64,000 nucleotides of DNA from an uncultured Roseibium sp. (GTDB taxonomy: Bacteria; Pseudomonadota; Alphaproteobacteria; Rhizobiales; Stappiaceae), in the NCBI RefSeq assembly GCF_947494555.1, contig NZ_CANLVF010000001.1:806001-870000 (forward strand), given 5' to 3'. The notes beneath the pieces are model-generated. The model was given only the letters and a program-made list of their open reading frames with translations, had not been told where the DNA came from and did not search any database. Shown in pieces: positions 7,687-15,849 of the stretch (position 1 is the stretch's first letter; each line of letters begins with the position of its first letter). Position numbers and translations under genes: made by a program.

Positions 7687-8634
7687 TCAGTCATGGTGCC
7701 TGCAGTGCCCCGGCGGCACTCCAAATTCCTGCCGGAAGGCGCGGATCATCGCACTGGTGTTCTGGTAGCCGCACCGTGCTGCAATTTCCGCAATGCTCAG
7801 TGTCGACAATTCCACCAGGCGGCGCGCTTCGCGAAGTCTTATGCCTTTGTAGACAGACAGCGGCGTCATATTCATCTCGTTTTGGAAGCGTTTCTCAAGT
7901 GTGCGCTGGTTTGTCCTAAGTTTGCTGGCGAGGCCGGGGATCGACAAAGGCACCTCGATCGTTCGGCGCATGAGTGTCGTCGCACTTCGCACAAGCGTAT
8001 CGGTCGACCAACGCTCGAGGGGGTTCTGCATTTCCAGCTTGTCGCCATGCATGAAGAGCGCTGCGATTTCGAGTGCAAACATCGGACTGTGTTCCTGTCT
8101 GATCAGTTCCAGCGTCAATTCGAAGGCGGTCGATGCCCCGCCACAGGTCGCAGTGCCCTTTTCAACAACGTAACGATCTTCAACCACATGCACTTCAGGA
8201 AAAGTTTCCATGAAACTTGTGATTTCGTCCCAGTGAATTGTCGCCCTTAGACCATCCAACAGCCCCGCTTTCGCCAGCAGCCAAGCACCGGTATCCATCC
8301 CGACAAGGTTGGCGAAACGATTGCGTGCCGCACGCAGTGTTTCGCCCATCCTGGGATTTGCCATTTTGGTATAGCCGTAGCTCGGCATTGCGAAAAGATA
8401 GTCGCCTTTCGGAGCGAGTTTGGACATGGACAACGTCTCAACGGGCAAGCCGCTGGAAGACCTCACGGTTCCTCCATCCAGACTGAAGTGCTCCCACGTA
8501 TAGAATGTTTGCCGCGCAATCGTGTTTGCGGCTCGAAAGGGTTCGATTGCATTTGCAAGGCAATGATTTGAAAAGTTTTCAAAAAGAAGCACGCAAACGG
8601 AGCGAACTTTAGCTGAATTTTCCGAAAACCGCAT
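7687..8634 (-). CDS. GlxA-type AraC transcriptional regulator, CdhR-like (carnitine catabolism)
   Basis: 315 residues. The N-terminal ~190 residues form a DJ-1/PfpI (class I glutamine amidotransferase-like) sensor domain, with the TCGGASTAFELTLELI stretch near residues 160-178. The C-terminal ~100 residues are an AraC double helix-turn-helix (RTNQRTLEKRFQNEMNMTPLSVYKGIRLREARRL, then IAARCGYQNTSAMIRAFRQEFG). This is the architecture of Pseudomonas CdhR/GbdR, which control carnitine and betaine catabolism. The gene is divergent from the carnitine-type operon at 8713, and a 13-bp direct repeat lies between them with one copy over its own start codon. Activation of that operon and autoregulation are therefore likely (inference). 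Confidence 0.85.
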   Translation of the reverse strand: MRFSENSAKVRSVCVLLFENFSNHCLANAIEPFRAANTIARQTFYTWEHFSLDGGTVRSSSGLPVETLSMSKLAPKGDYLFAMPSYGYTKMANPRMGETLRAARNRFANLVGMDTGAWLLAKAGLLDGLRATIHWDEITSFMETFPEVHVVEDRYVVEKGTATCGGASTAFELTLELIRQEHSPMFALEIAALFMHGDKLEMQNPLERWSTDTLVRSATTLMRRTIEVPLSIPGLASKLRTNQRTLEKRFQNEMNMTPLSVYKGIRLREARRLVELSTLSIAEIAARCGYQNTSAMIRAFRQEFGVPPGHCRHHD

Positions 8635-8658
8635 ATCTTTCTACCAAAACTGCATATC
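8625..8658. promoter_or_regulatory. Tandem 13-bp operator for the divergent AraC regulator
   Basis: Two copies of AAAACYGCATATC, at 8625-8637 (AAAACC form) and 8646-8658 (AAAACT form), match at 12 of 13 bases and start exactly 21 bases apart. Two-helical-turn direct repeats are the classic AraC-family operator layout. The left copy covers the regulator's start codon (8632-8634), and the right copy lies 55 bases before the acyl-CoA dehydrogenase start, suited to both autoregulation and activation. Confidence 0.6.
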
Positions 8659-8670
8659 GCTAAATGCTAT

Positions 8671-8700
8671 CTTGTCTCACTCTTCCGAAGCGGAGACAAG
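8671..8700 (+). promoter_or_regulatory. Inverted repeat in the leader of the carnitine operon
   Basis: CTTGTCTC (8671-8678) and GAGACAAG (8693-8700) are perfect 8-bp arms separated by 14 bases, ending one base before the AGGAG ribosome site of the gene at 8713. It can form a leader hairpin next to the ribosome site or serve as a protein site. Function is not known. Confidence 0.4.
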
Positions 8701-8712
8701 AGGAGTTATCAG

Positions 8713-9873
8713 ATGCATTTTGGTCTGGGCGAAGAGCGGGAAATGATCGTCTCGACGGTACGCTCGTTCGTCGAAAATGAGATCTATCCGCATGAAGCTC
8801 TGGTTGAAAAGACCGGACAGGTGCCCTCGGAGCTAGGTGAAGAGATTAAGCGGAAATGCATCGACCTCGGGTTTTACGCGTGCAATTTCCCGGAGGAGGT
8901 AGGCGGCGCAGGCCTGAGCCATCTCGATTTTACGTTGGTGGAGCGGGAACTCGGGCGCGGTTCGATGGCGCTGACACATTTTTTCGGTCGGCCGCAAAAT
9001 ATTCTGATGGCATGCAAGGGCGATCAACGCGAACGGTATTTGCTTCCGGCCGTGCGAGGCGAGAAAATGGACGCGCTGGCCATGACAGAACCAGACGCAG
9101 GCTCGGACGTCCGCGGCATGAAATGTCAGGCGGTGCGTGAGGGGGGCGACTGGGTTATCTCGGGCTCGAAACATTTTATTTCAGGCGCAGAACACGCTGA
9201 CTTCTTTATTGTTTTTGTTGCGACCGGTGTCGACGACACACCGAAAGGTCCCAAGAAACGGATCACATGTTTTCTTGTTGACGGGGGAACGCCAGGGTTT
9301 GAAGTCCGCAACGGATACAACTCCGTCAGCCATCGTGGATACAAAAACTACATCTTGTATTTTGACGGTTGTCGGCTCCCGGACTCTCAGGTCCTCGGTG
9401 AGGTCGACGGTGGATTTGCTGTCATGAATGAATGGCTATACGCAACACGCCTTACGGTTGCTGCGATGAGCGTCGGGCGTGCGCGACGCTGTTTCGACCA
9501 CGCCGTTTCCTATGCGGCAGAGCGTAATCAATTCGGTCAACCCATCGCGAAGTTTCAGGGCGTTGGGTTTCAGGTCGCTGATATGATTACAGAAATCGAC
9601 GCAGCAGACTGGCTCACGCTTGCTGGTGCGTGGCGGCTTGATCAGGGCCTGCCGGCAAACAGAGAAATTGCCAGCGCAAAACTATATGCGACGGAGATGC
9701 TCGCCAGAGTCACTGATACCACCTTGCAAATTCATGGTGGAATGGGGTTGATGGAGGATTTTCCGATTGAACGGTTCTGGCGGGATGCTCGCGTGGAGCG
9801 CATCTGGGACGGAACGAGCGAAATCCAGCGGCACATTATAAGCCGCGACATATTCAGACCGCTTGGGGCGTGA
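8713..9873 (+). CDS. Acyl-CoA dehydrogenase, probable gamma-butyrobetainyl-CoA dehydrogenase
   Basis: 386 residues, full family length. It has MTEPDAGSDVRGM (FAD/substrate signature, ~residues 118-130), SGSKHFISGAEHADFF, RNQFGQPIAKFQ (~275-286) and LQIHGGMGLMEDFPIERFWRD (~340-360). Together with the downstream CoA ligase, CaiD-like hydratase and carnitine dehydrogenase, the expected role is oxidation of gamma-butyrobetainyl-CoA to crotonobetainyl-CoA with transfer of electrons to ETF (inference from context). The position of the catalytic base of MCAD-type enzymes (YEGT) reads WDGT, giving Asp366 instead of Glu. Strong AGGAG site 12 bases before the ATG. First gene of the operon; the next start is three bases after its stop. 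Confidence 0.85.
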   Translation: MHFGLGEEREMIVSTVRSFVENEIYPHEALVEKTGQVPSELGEEIKRKCIDLGFYACNFPEEVGGAGLSHLDFTLVERELGRGSMALTHFFGRPQNILMACKGDQRERYLLPAVRGEKMDALAMTEPDAGSDVRGMKCQAVREGGDWVISGSKHFISGAEHADFFIVFVATGVDDTPKGPKKRITCFLVDGGTPGFEVRNGYNSVSHRGYKNYILYFDGCRLPDSQVLGEVDGGFAVMNEWLYATRLTVAAMSVGRARRCFDHAVSYAAERNQFGQPIAKFQGVGFQVADMITEIDAADWLTLAGAWRLDQGLPANREIASAKLYATEMLARVTDTTLQIHGGMGLMEDFPIERFWRDARVERIWDGTSEIQRHIISRDIFRPLGA

Positions 9874-9876
9874 GGT

Positions 9877-11904
9877 ATGCGGAGTCTGGAACGTTTGTTT
9901 CGCCCCGAATCCATTGTCGTCGTCGGGGGAGGGTTCTGGTGCGAGAACGTGATACGGGAGTGCCGCAAGTCCGGTTTTGACGGCAGGATTTCTGCGGTTC
10001 ATCCGACGAGAAACGAAATCTGCGGCAGTCCGGTTGTCCGATCGGTTTCGGAGCTTTCCTTTGTTCCGGATGCGGCTTTCATTGGCGTCAATCGACACGC
10101 GACAATCGAAACTGTCCGCGCTTTTTCAAAGTCCGGGGCCGGTGGCGCGGTGTGCTTTGCATCGGGATTTCGGGAAGCCTCCGCTGAATTGGATGACGGC
10201 GTCTCTCTGCAAAACGCCCTCGTGGAAGCTGCTGGTGGCATGCCGTTTCTGGGCCCCAATTGTTACGGGTTCATCAACGCACTTGACGGCGTTGCGCTTT
10301 GGCCCGACCAGCATGGACTTGCAGGTGCGAACAAAGGTGTTGCTATCCTCACCCAGTCGTCGAACATCGCCCTTAATCTGACCATGCAGACGCGCGGTCT
10401 GCCGATTGCCTACCTGGTAACGGTGGGAAATCAGGCACAGACGGGTTTGTCTGCGATCGCCGAAGCACTTTTGTCCGATGAACGCGTGACCGCGATAGGG
10501 CTTCATATCGAAGGTTTGGACGATCTGGCGGAATTTGCAGGCTTTGCGCAGCGCGCACATGCGCTGGGCAAACCGGTTGTTGTTTTGAAGGTTGGCCGGT
10601 CGCAGCAAGCTCAAACAGCAGCCGTTTCTCATACGGCATCGCTTGCTGGTAGCGCGGCGGGGGCGAGCGCACTGTTCAAGAGGCTGTGGTTTGCGGAAGT
10701 CACCAGTCTTGCAGCATTTTTGGAGACGCTGAAACTCCTGCACACTGTTGGACCGCTCAGTAACTACAAGATCGCCTCAATGTCATGTTCAGGAGGCGAA
10801 GCGAGCTTGATCGCTGACGCGGCCATGGAAAGGCGGCTCGAGTTTCCAGCGTTGAGCGACGCGCAATCAAGAACGCTGCAAGAAGCGCTGGGCGCCAAGG
10901 TCGCGCTGGCAAATCCACTCGACTATCACACTTACATCTGGGGCGACGTTGACGCCATGGGACGTGTGTTTTCCGCAATGATGGATAGCGATGCAGCTAT
11001 GGGTCTTGTCGTTCTTGACTTTCCACGCTCAGACCGGTGTTCTCTGGACGAATGGCTCAAGGTGATCGATGCAGTCGATATCGCCGGGGAAAATACCGGC
11101 AAACCAATAGGCATCTTGAGTTCGCTTCCGGAAAACATGCCTGAAGATGTTGCTCTGGAACTTCTCGATAAGGGCATTAATCCTTTTTGCGGTATGGAAG
11201 AATCGCTAGCTGCGATCGAAGCTGCGGCTTTTCTTGGAAAGAGGCAGTTGCCTGACGCGATTTTTGTTCCAACGGCACCCAACAAGTCGGTGCATCTCGA
11301 CGAGGTGCAAGCGAAGAAAATCCTAAAAAAACACGGAGTTGCCATACCAGACAAGGCGGTTGCGCATAGTGGAGAATGCGCCGCGGAAGCCGCGGAGGAA
11401 ATAGGCTTTCCTGTGGTTCTGAAGGGTATCGGCTTTGCACATAAGAGCGAAGCTGGCGCTGTGAAACTTGATCTGAACTCTATCGAAGATGTTCTTGTTG
11501 CCGCGTCCGGGATGGCGACAGACGCCTTTCTTGTTGAAGAGATGGTCGCGGGAGCGCTCGCTGAGCTTCTTGTTGGCGTGATGCTCGATCCAGCCCACGG
11601 ATATGTTTTAACGCTGGCGGCCGGCGGTGTCCTGACCGAGTTGTTTGATGACAATGTCTCTTTGATCCTCCCTGTCACGCGTGACGAAGTGGATAACGCG
11701 TTGGAGGGGCTCAAGATCGCCCGAGTTCTGAACGGCTATAGAGGCAAGCCTGCCTGCAATCGATCCTTGATCATCGACGCGATCATGGCGGTACAGGATT
11801 ATGTGTTGTCAACAGCGGTCGCCGAAGTCGAAATTAACCCCCTCCTGTGCGGTGAAACGTTTGCTGTTGCCGCCGACGCGTTGATCAGATGCGAGGTCTC
11901 ATAA
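9877..11904 (+). CDS. ADP-forming acyl-CoA synthetase (NDP-forming, acetate-CoA ligase family)
   Basis: 675 residues in one chain. Domains in order: CoA-binding Rossmann domain (~1-125), succinyl-CoA-ligase-like flavodoxin domains (~130-440), including the phosphohistidine region AAVSHTASLAGS (~His252), and a C-terminal ATP-grasp domain (~450-670; VVLKGIGFAHKSEAGAVKL, then EMVAGALAELLVGVMLDP). Enzymes of this class join a carboxylate to CoA using ATP and release ADP. In this operon the natural substrate would be gamma-butyrobetaine, crotonobetaine or carnitine, taking the place of the AMP-forming ligase CaiC of enterobacteria (inference). It follows the dehydrogenase by three bases and precedes caiD by one base, so it is tightly co-transcribed. 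Confidence 0.82.
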   Translation: MRSLERLFRPESIVVVGGGFWCENVIRECRKSGFDGRISAVHPTRNEICGSPVVRSVSELSFVPDAAFIGVNRHATIETVRAFSKSGAGGAVCFASGFREASAELDDGVSLQNALVEAAGGMPFLGPNCYGFINALDGVALWPDQHGLAGANKGVAILTQSSNIALNLTMQTRGLPIAYLVTVGNQAQTGLSAIAEALLSDERVTAIGLHIEGLDDLAEFAGFAQRAHALGKPVVVLKVGRSQQAQTAAVSHTASLAGSAAGASALFKRLWFAEVTSLAAFLETLKLLHTVGPLSNYKIASMSCSGGEASLIADAAMERRLEFPALSDAQSRTLQEALGAKVALANPLDYHTYIWGDVDAMGRVFSAMMDSDAAMGLVVLDFPRSDRCSLDEWLKVIDAVDIAGENTGKPIGILSSLPENMPEDVALELLDKGINPFCGMEESLAAIEAAAFLGKRQLPDAIFVPTAPNKSVHLDEVQAKKILKKHGVAIPDKAVAHSGECAAEAAEEIGFPVVLKGIGFAHKSEAGAVKLDLNSIEDVLVAASGMATDAFLVEEMVAGALAELLVGVMLDPAHGYVLTLAAGGVLTELFDDNVSLILPVTRDEVDNALEGLKIARVLNGYRGKPACNRSLIIDAIMAVQDYVLSTAVAEVEINPLLCGETFAVAADALIRCEVS

Positions 11905-11905
11905 G

Positions 11906-12688
11906 ATGAGCAGTCCTTTGAAAGTCCGCAAGGAAAACAAGATACTTGAAGTCACGCTGGACCGGCCGAAGGCGAATGCCATTGATCTGGCAACAAGCAG
12001 GATTATGGGAGAGGTCTTCACCGAATTTCGCGACGATCCCGAGCTGCGGGTCGCAATCGTTACAGGCGCAGGCGAAAAATTCTTCTGCCCAGGCTGGGAC
12101 CTGAAGGCGGCAGCCGATGGAGACGCGGTCGACGGAGATTACGGCAAGGGCGGTTTCGGTGGGTTGCAGGAGCTGAGAGGGCTGAACAAACCGGTGATAG
12201 CCGCCGTCAACGGCATTTGTTGTGGCGGCGGACTTGAATTGGCGCTTTCTGCCGATCTTATCCTTGCGGCAGAGCATGCGACTTTCGCACTGCCTGAAAT
12301 TCGCTCTGGAACAGTCGCAGACGCTGCAAGCATCAAACTGCCGAAGCGCATTCCCTACCATATTGCCATGGAACTGCTTTTGACGGGTCGTTGGATCGAA
12401 GCGGATGAAGCCGCACGATGGGGCATGATCAACCACATCTATCCGGCTGAAAGACTGATGGAAGAAGCCTGGAAACTGGCCGACCTGTTGGCGTCAGGAC
12501 CACCGCTTGTTTATGCCGCGATCAAGGAAGTGGTCAGGGAAGCGGAAGATCTGAAGTTCCAGGATGCGATGAACCGCATTACCAAGAGCCAGTTCGGAAC
12601 TGTGGAAACGCTTTATCGATCCGAAGATCAGCTCGAGGGTTCCAAGGCCTTTGCCGAGAAACGAGACCCGGTCTGGAAAGGCCGCTAG
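11906..12688 (+). CDS. caiD: Carnitinyl-CoA dehydratase (CaiD-like crotonase)
   Basis: 260 residues, the normal size for CaiD. Highly characteristic stretches are shared with enterobacterial CaiD: FFCPGWDLKAAADG, KPVIAAVNG, LALSADLILAAEHATFALPE, RWGMINH, and the C-terminus AFAEKRDPVWKGR, which I recognise as identical at the end of the E. coli protein. The crotonase acid/base pair is present as Glu111 (in GGGLELA) and Glu131 (in FALPEIR). It reversibly hydrates crotonobetainyl-CoA to L-carnitinyl-CoA in the cytoplasm. Its place between an acyl-CoA ligase and a carnitine 3-dehydrogenase fits the route from gamma-butyrobetaine into carnitine degradation. Start ATG 11906, one base after the previous stop. 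Confidence 0.9.
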   Translation: MSSPLKVRKENKILEVTLDRPKANAIDLATSRIMGEVFTEFRDDPELRVAIVTGAGEKFFCPGWDLKAAADGDAVDGDYGKGGFGGLQELRGLNKPVIAAVNGICCGGGLELALSADLILAAEHATFALPEIRSGTVADAASIKLPKRIPYHIAMELLLTGRWIEADEAARWGMINHIYPAERLMEEAWKLADLLASGPPLVYAAIKEVVREAEDLKFQDAMNRITKSQFGTVETLYRSEDQLEGSKAFAEKRDPVWKGR

Positions 12689-12698
12689 GAGTAGAGCA

Positions 12699-13610
12699 AT
12701 GCCGCTGCAAATGAACAGGAATGTTTTCATAACGTGCGCTGTGACCGGTTCAGGGTCGACCCAGGACAAATCACCACATGTTCCGCGAAGCCCGAAACAA
12801 ATTGCCGAAAGCGCCATTGACGTGGCGAAAGCAGGTGCTGCCGTTGTGCATTGTCACGTTAGGGACCCCGAGACTGGAGCTCCCTCACGCCGACTCGATC
12901 TCTACCGGGAAGTAACGGATCTTATCCGGGCGGCTGACGTCGACGTTGTTCTCAATCTGACAGCGGGCATGGGTGGCGACATTGTCTTCGGATCGACCGA
13001 GGCACCTTTGCCGGTCAATGAGAAGGGAACTGATATGATCGGTGCCGCGGAGCGCATGGCTCATATCGCGGAGTGTCTTCCGGAAATTTGTACTCTTGAC
13101 TGTGGAACCATGAATTTCGCGGAAGCCGACTACGTCATGACGAATACACCCGGCATGCTGCGTGCAATGGGTGCCATGATGACCGAACTTGGGGTGAAGC
13201 CGGAGATCGAAGCTTTCGACACAGGTCATTTGTGGTTCGCCAAACAGTTGGTAAGTGAAGGGACGCTGGCATCTCCCGCACTCGTTCAATTGTGTATGGG
13301 TGTCCCTTGGGGCGCCCCAAACGATCTGAATACACTTCTGGCGATGGTGAACGCGATCCCGAACGATTGGGCGTGGTCCGCATTCAGTCTCGGCCGTGAC
13401 CAAATGCCTTACGCCGCAGCCGCTGTGCTGGCAGGGGGAAATGTGCGCGTCGGATTGGAAGACAATCTCTTTCTGGAAAAAGGTGTGTTGGCGACCAACG
13501 CCCAGCTGGTTGAAAAGGCGAGGATGGTTATCGAGGGCATGGGGGCGAAGGTCATTGGCCCGCAAGACGTTCGGTCGTTGCTTGGCCTTTCGAAGAGGGC
13601 GCCAAAATGA
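12699..13610 (+). CDS. BKACE enzyme (DUF849): dehydrocarnitine cleavage
   Basis: 303 residues from ATG 12699, preceded by AGGAG at 12687-12691. It is a beta-keto acid cleavage enzyme: a Zn-dependent TIM barrel that condenses a beta-keto acid with acetyl-CoA. The signature metal motif is HCHVRDPETG. Other conserved pieces are FITCAVTGSG, NLTAGMG, DCGTMNF and GNVRVGLEDN. In carnitine catabolism the BKACE member turns 3-dehydrocarnitine plus acetyl-CoA into betainyl-CoA plus acetoacetate, which is the step expected between the neighbouring dehydrogenase and its fused thioesterase. The last four bases overlap the next start (ATGA), indicating translational coupling. Confidence 0.88.
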   Translation: MPLQMNRNVFITCAVTGSGSTQDKSPHVPRSPKQIAESAIDVAKAGAAVVHCHVRDPETGAPSRRLDLYREVTDLIRAADVDVVLNLTAGMGGDIVFGSTEAPLPVNEKGTDMIGAAERMAHIAECLPEICTLDCGTMNFAEADYVMTNTPGMLRAMGAMMTELGVKPEIEAFDTGHLWFAKQLVSEGTLASPALVQLCMGVPWGAPNDLNTLLAMVNAIPNDWAWSAFSLGRDQMPYAAAAVLAGGNVRVGLEDNLFLEKGVLATNAQLVEKARMVIEGMGAKVIGPQDVRSLLGLSKRAPK

Positions 13611-15025
13611 AGGCCTGCATCATTGGTGGTGGCGTGATCGGTGGTGGCTGGGCGGCGCGTTTTCTGCTCAACGGGTGGGACGTTGCGGTCTACGACCCCG
13701 ATCCTGAAGCGGAGCGAAAGATAAATGAAGTTCTCGCCAACGCGAGAAGAAGCCTGCCTTCTCTTTATGACTGGCTGCTGCCGCCCGAGGGAAAGCTCGT
13801 CTTTCATCAAAGACTTGAAGATGCAGTTCTTGATGCCGATTGGATCCAGGAAAGCATACCTGAGAGACTGGAGCTGAAGCACAAGGTTCTCGGCGCGGTG
13901 AGCGAGCTGGCACCTGCAAACGCAATCATCGGGTCATCGACTTCAGGCTTCAAACCGTCCGAATTGAACAACAAGGGCGCAAGAGCGATCGTCGCGCATC
14001 CCTTCAATCCAGTTTATCTGTTGCCTCTTGTCGAACTGGTAGGCGCGGATGATGTGGCGGCGCAAGCCGCAAAGATCTTGCGTGAGATCGGCATGTTTCC
14101 GCTCACCTTGAGAAAAGAAATCGACGCACATATTGCAGACCGTCTGCTGGAGGCTGTTTGGCGGGAAAGCCTTTGGCTTGTGAAAGACGGCGTTGCGACA
14201 ACAGAAGAAATCGACGAAGCGATCCGCATGGCGTTCGGAATCCGCTGGGCTCAAATGGGAATGTTCGAAACTTACAGGATCGCAGGCGGCGAAGCGGGAA
14301 TGAAGCATTTCATGGCGCAGTTTGGGCCTGCGCTTGAGTGGCCGTGGACGAAACTTATGGATGTACCTGAGTTCACTGACGAGCTTGTGGATCTGATTGC
14401 CGGACAATCCGATGAACAGTCAGGTCACATGACAATTCGTGAACTTGAACGCCAACGAGATGACAATCTGGTTGGCATGATGCGGGCGCTGAAGAAAACC
14501 GGCAGCGGCGCGGGTGGCGTCATTAATCGGCATGAGTCTTCGCTATCTGCTCTTGAGGACCCGGATTTACCGGTTACGGGCAGCCGGCAAATCCCTCAAA
14601 GCTGGGTCGATTACAACGGACACATGAACGAGGCGCACTATCTTGAAGCAGGCGCAGCGGCGACGGACCGTTTCATGGAGCTTATCGGTGCAGACGCGGA
14701 TTATATCGCTTCCGGTAAAAGCTATTTTACTGTCGAAACCCATATCCGTCACCTCGACGAAATGCATGCAGGTGAGCGTCTCGTGATTACGACGCAGGTC
14801 ATGAAAGGTGATGGCAAGAAGCTACATCTTTTCCATTATCTGAAAGGCACAGATGGCAGGCTTGCAGCAACCGTGGAGACGTTTTTGTTGCATGTTGATT
14901 TGGCAACCCGTGCCAGTTCTCTTCCAGGAGAGCTTGTCGCCAGGAAACTCGGCGAATTCGCGCAAACGCATGGTCCCATGCCACTTCCAGAAGGTGCAAA
15001 GCGATACGTTGGGCAAAAGGGTTAG
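13607..15025 (+). CDS. lcdH: Carnitine 3-dehydrogenase fused to a betainyl-CoA thioesterase
   Basis: 472 residues in two parts. Residues ~1-315 are a 3-hydroxyacyl-CoA-dehydrogenase-type carnitine dehydrogenase: NAD site IIGGGVIGGGWAARF at residues 4-18, the signature AHPFNPVYLLPLVELVG, and the C-terminal helical domain. Residues ~330-465 are a hot-dog thioesterase with WVDYNGHMNEAHYLEAG, including the Asp-Tyr-Asn-Gly-His-Met active strand. The first half oxidises L-carnitine to 3-dehydrocarnitine; the second would hydrolyse betainyl-CoA to glycine betaine and CoA. This fusion is known in Rhizobiales-type carnitine pathways. Start overlaps the BKACE stop. The gene ends against a possible small gene on the other strand, and their stops overlap. 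Confidence 0.88.
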   Translation: MKACIIGGGVIGGGWAARFLLNGWDVAVYDPDPEAERKINEVLANARRSLPSLYDWLLPPEGKLVFHQRLEDAVLDADWIQESIPERLELKHKVLGAVSELAPANAIIGSSTSGFKPSELNNKGARAIVAHPFNPVYLLPLVELVGADDVAAQAAKILREIGMFPLTLRKEIDAHIADRLLEAVWRESLWLVKDGVATTEEIDEAIRMAFGIRWAQMGMFETYRIAGGEAGMKHFMAQFGPALEWPWTKLMDVPEFTDELVDLIAGQSDEQSGHMTIRELERQRDDNLVGMMRALKKTGSGAGGVINRHESSLSALEDPDLPVTGSRQIPQSWVDYNGHMNEAHYLEAGAAATDRFMELIGADADYIASGKSYFTVETHIRHLDEMHAGERLVITTQVMKGDGKKLHLFHYLKGTDGRLAATVETFLLHVDLATRASSLPGELVARKLGEFAQTHGPMPLPEGAKRYVGQKG

Positions 15026-15123
15026 TTGTCGACTTTCAGGTATCTGCCCTTGTTGTTCACCATGGCAAGGCACGCAAGTGCGATCCAGCCCAAGATCGCG
15101 AGTACAGCGATATCGGTATGCAT
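15022..15123 (-). CDS. Possible 33-residue membrane protein
   Basis: A short frame from ATG 15123 to TAA 15022: one hydrophobic helix (residues ~5-21, IAVLAILGWIALACLAM) followed by a polar, basic tail (NNKGRYLKVDN). An in-frame stop lies two codons upstream, so it is not the tail of a longer gene. The ribosome site is weak (TTGAGC just before ATG). Composition is typical of one-pass small membrane proteins and unlike random antisense sequence. Its stop overlaps that of the carnitine dehydrogenase gene on the other strand. I do not recognise it. Confidence 0.35.
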   Translation of the reverse strand: MHTDIAVLAILGWIALACLAMVNNKGRYLKVDN

Positions 15124-15227
15124 TGCTCAACAGACTGTTCACCAAATTTGGCCTAGTTAGCGAAAAACGGTGAAACTATCTTCAATTAATGAACAAGCGA
15201 ACCTTCGCTTCAAAATTGGAGAGCAGC

Positions 15228-15827
15228 ATGAGCAACGCAGCGAAAATCATTCTTCATATCAATGCTTCGGCGCGCAAGAACAACTCTGTGACCCGTGAGT
15301 TGACCGACACACTGGTCAAGAACCTGGTCGAAAAAGACCAGGAAACGAAGGTTCTGAATAGAGATGTGTCGCAGGGGATCCCGTTTCTTGACGAAGACTG
15401 GGTAGGTGCCAATTTCACCGATCCGGCAGATCGTAGCGCCGAGCAGCGCCTGAAATTGTCGCTTTCCGATACGCTCGTAAACGAGTTGAAGTCGGCAGAC
15501 ACAATTGTCATTGGGACGCCAATTTACAACTTCTCTGTCCCTGCCGCGCTAAAGGCCTGGATCGATCAGATCGCACGCGCCCGCGAGACGTTCAAATACA
15601 CGGAAAACGGGCCTGTCGGGTTGCTTGAAGGAAAGAAGGCCTTTGTTGTTGTTGCCTCCGGCGGCACGAAGGTTGGTTCGGAGATCGATTTTGCTGCGAC
15701 CTACCTGAAGCACGTTCTTGGATTTGTAGGTATCAACGATGTTTCAATTATCGCGGCTGATCAGCTCATGGCCGATCCGTCGAAGAAACAAACGGCGCTG
15801 GAAAAGGCGCTTGAACTGGCTGCATAA
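15228..15827 (+). CDS. azoR: FMN-dependent NADH-azoreductase / quinone reductase
   Basis: 199 residues from ATG 15228 (GGAGAG five bases upstream); a frame start at ATG 15189 has no such site. The AzoR flavodoxin-like fold is shown by NASARKNNSVTREL (phosphate loop for FMN), GTPIYNFSVPAALKAWIDQIARARETFKYTENGPVGLL (as consecutive segments of the FMN-ring region) and the closing VVASGG motif. These cytoplasmic flavoproteins reduce quinones and azo compounds with NADH and protect from thiol or electrophile stress. It stands alone, about 200 bases after the carnitine operon, and is followed by strong stem-loops. Confidence 0.92.
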   Translation: MSNAAKIILHINASARKNNSVTRELTDTLVKNLVEKDQETKVLNRDVSQGIPFLDEDWVGANFTDPADRSAEQRLKLSLSDTLVNELKSADTIVIGTPIYNFSVPAALKAWIDQIARARETFKYTENGPVGLLEGKKAFVVVASGGTKVGSEIDFAATYLKHVLGFVGINDVSIIAADQLMADPSKKQTALEKALELAA

Positions 15828-15849
15828 CCATGGCCACCACTATGCATCT

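Noticed and set aside
2619-7690. Attachment-site repeats flanking the phage cassette
   Set aside because: I compared the sequence just outside both ends and found no direct repeat longer than chance.
8713-9873. Calling the acyl-CoA dehydrogenase CaiA
   Set aside because: It shares context but the C-terminal active-site region differs from the E. coli CaiA ending, so the symbol was not applied.
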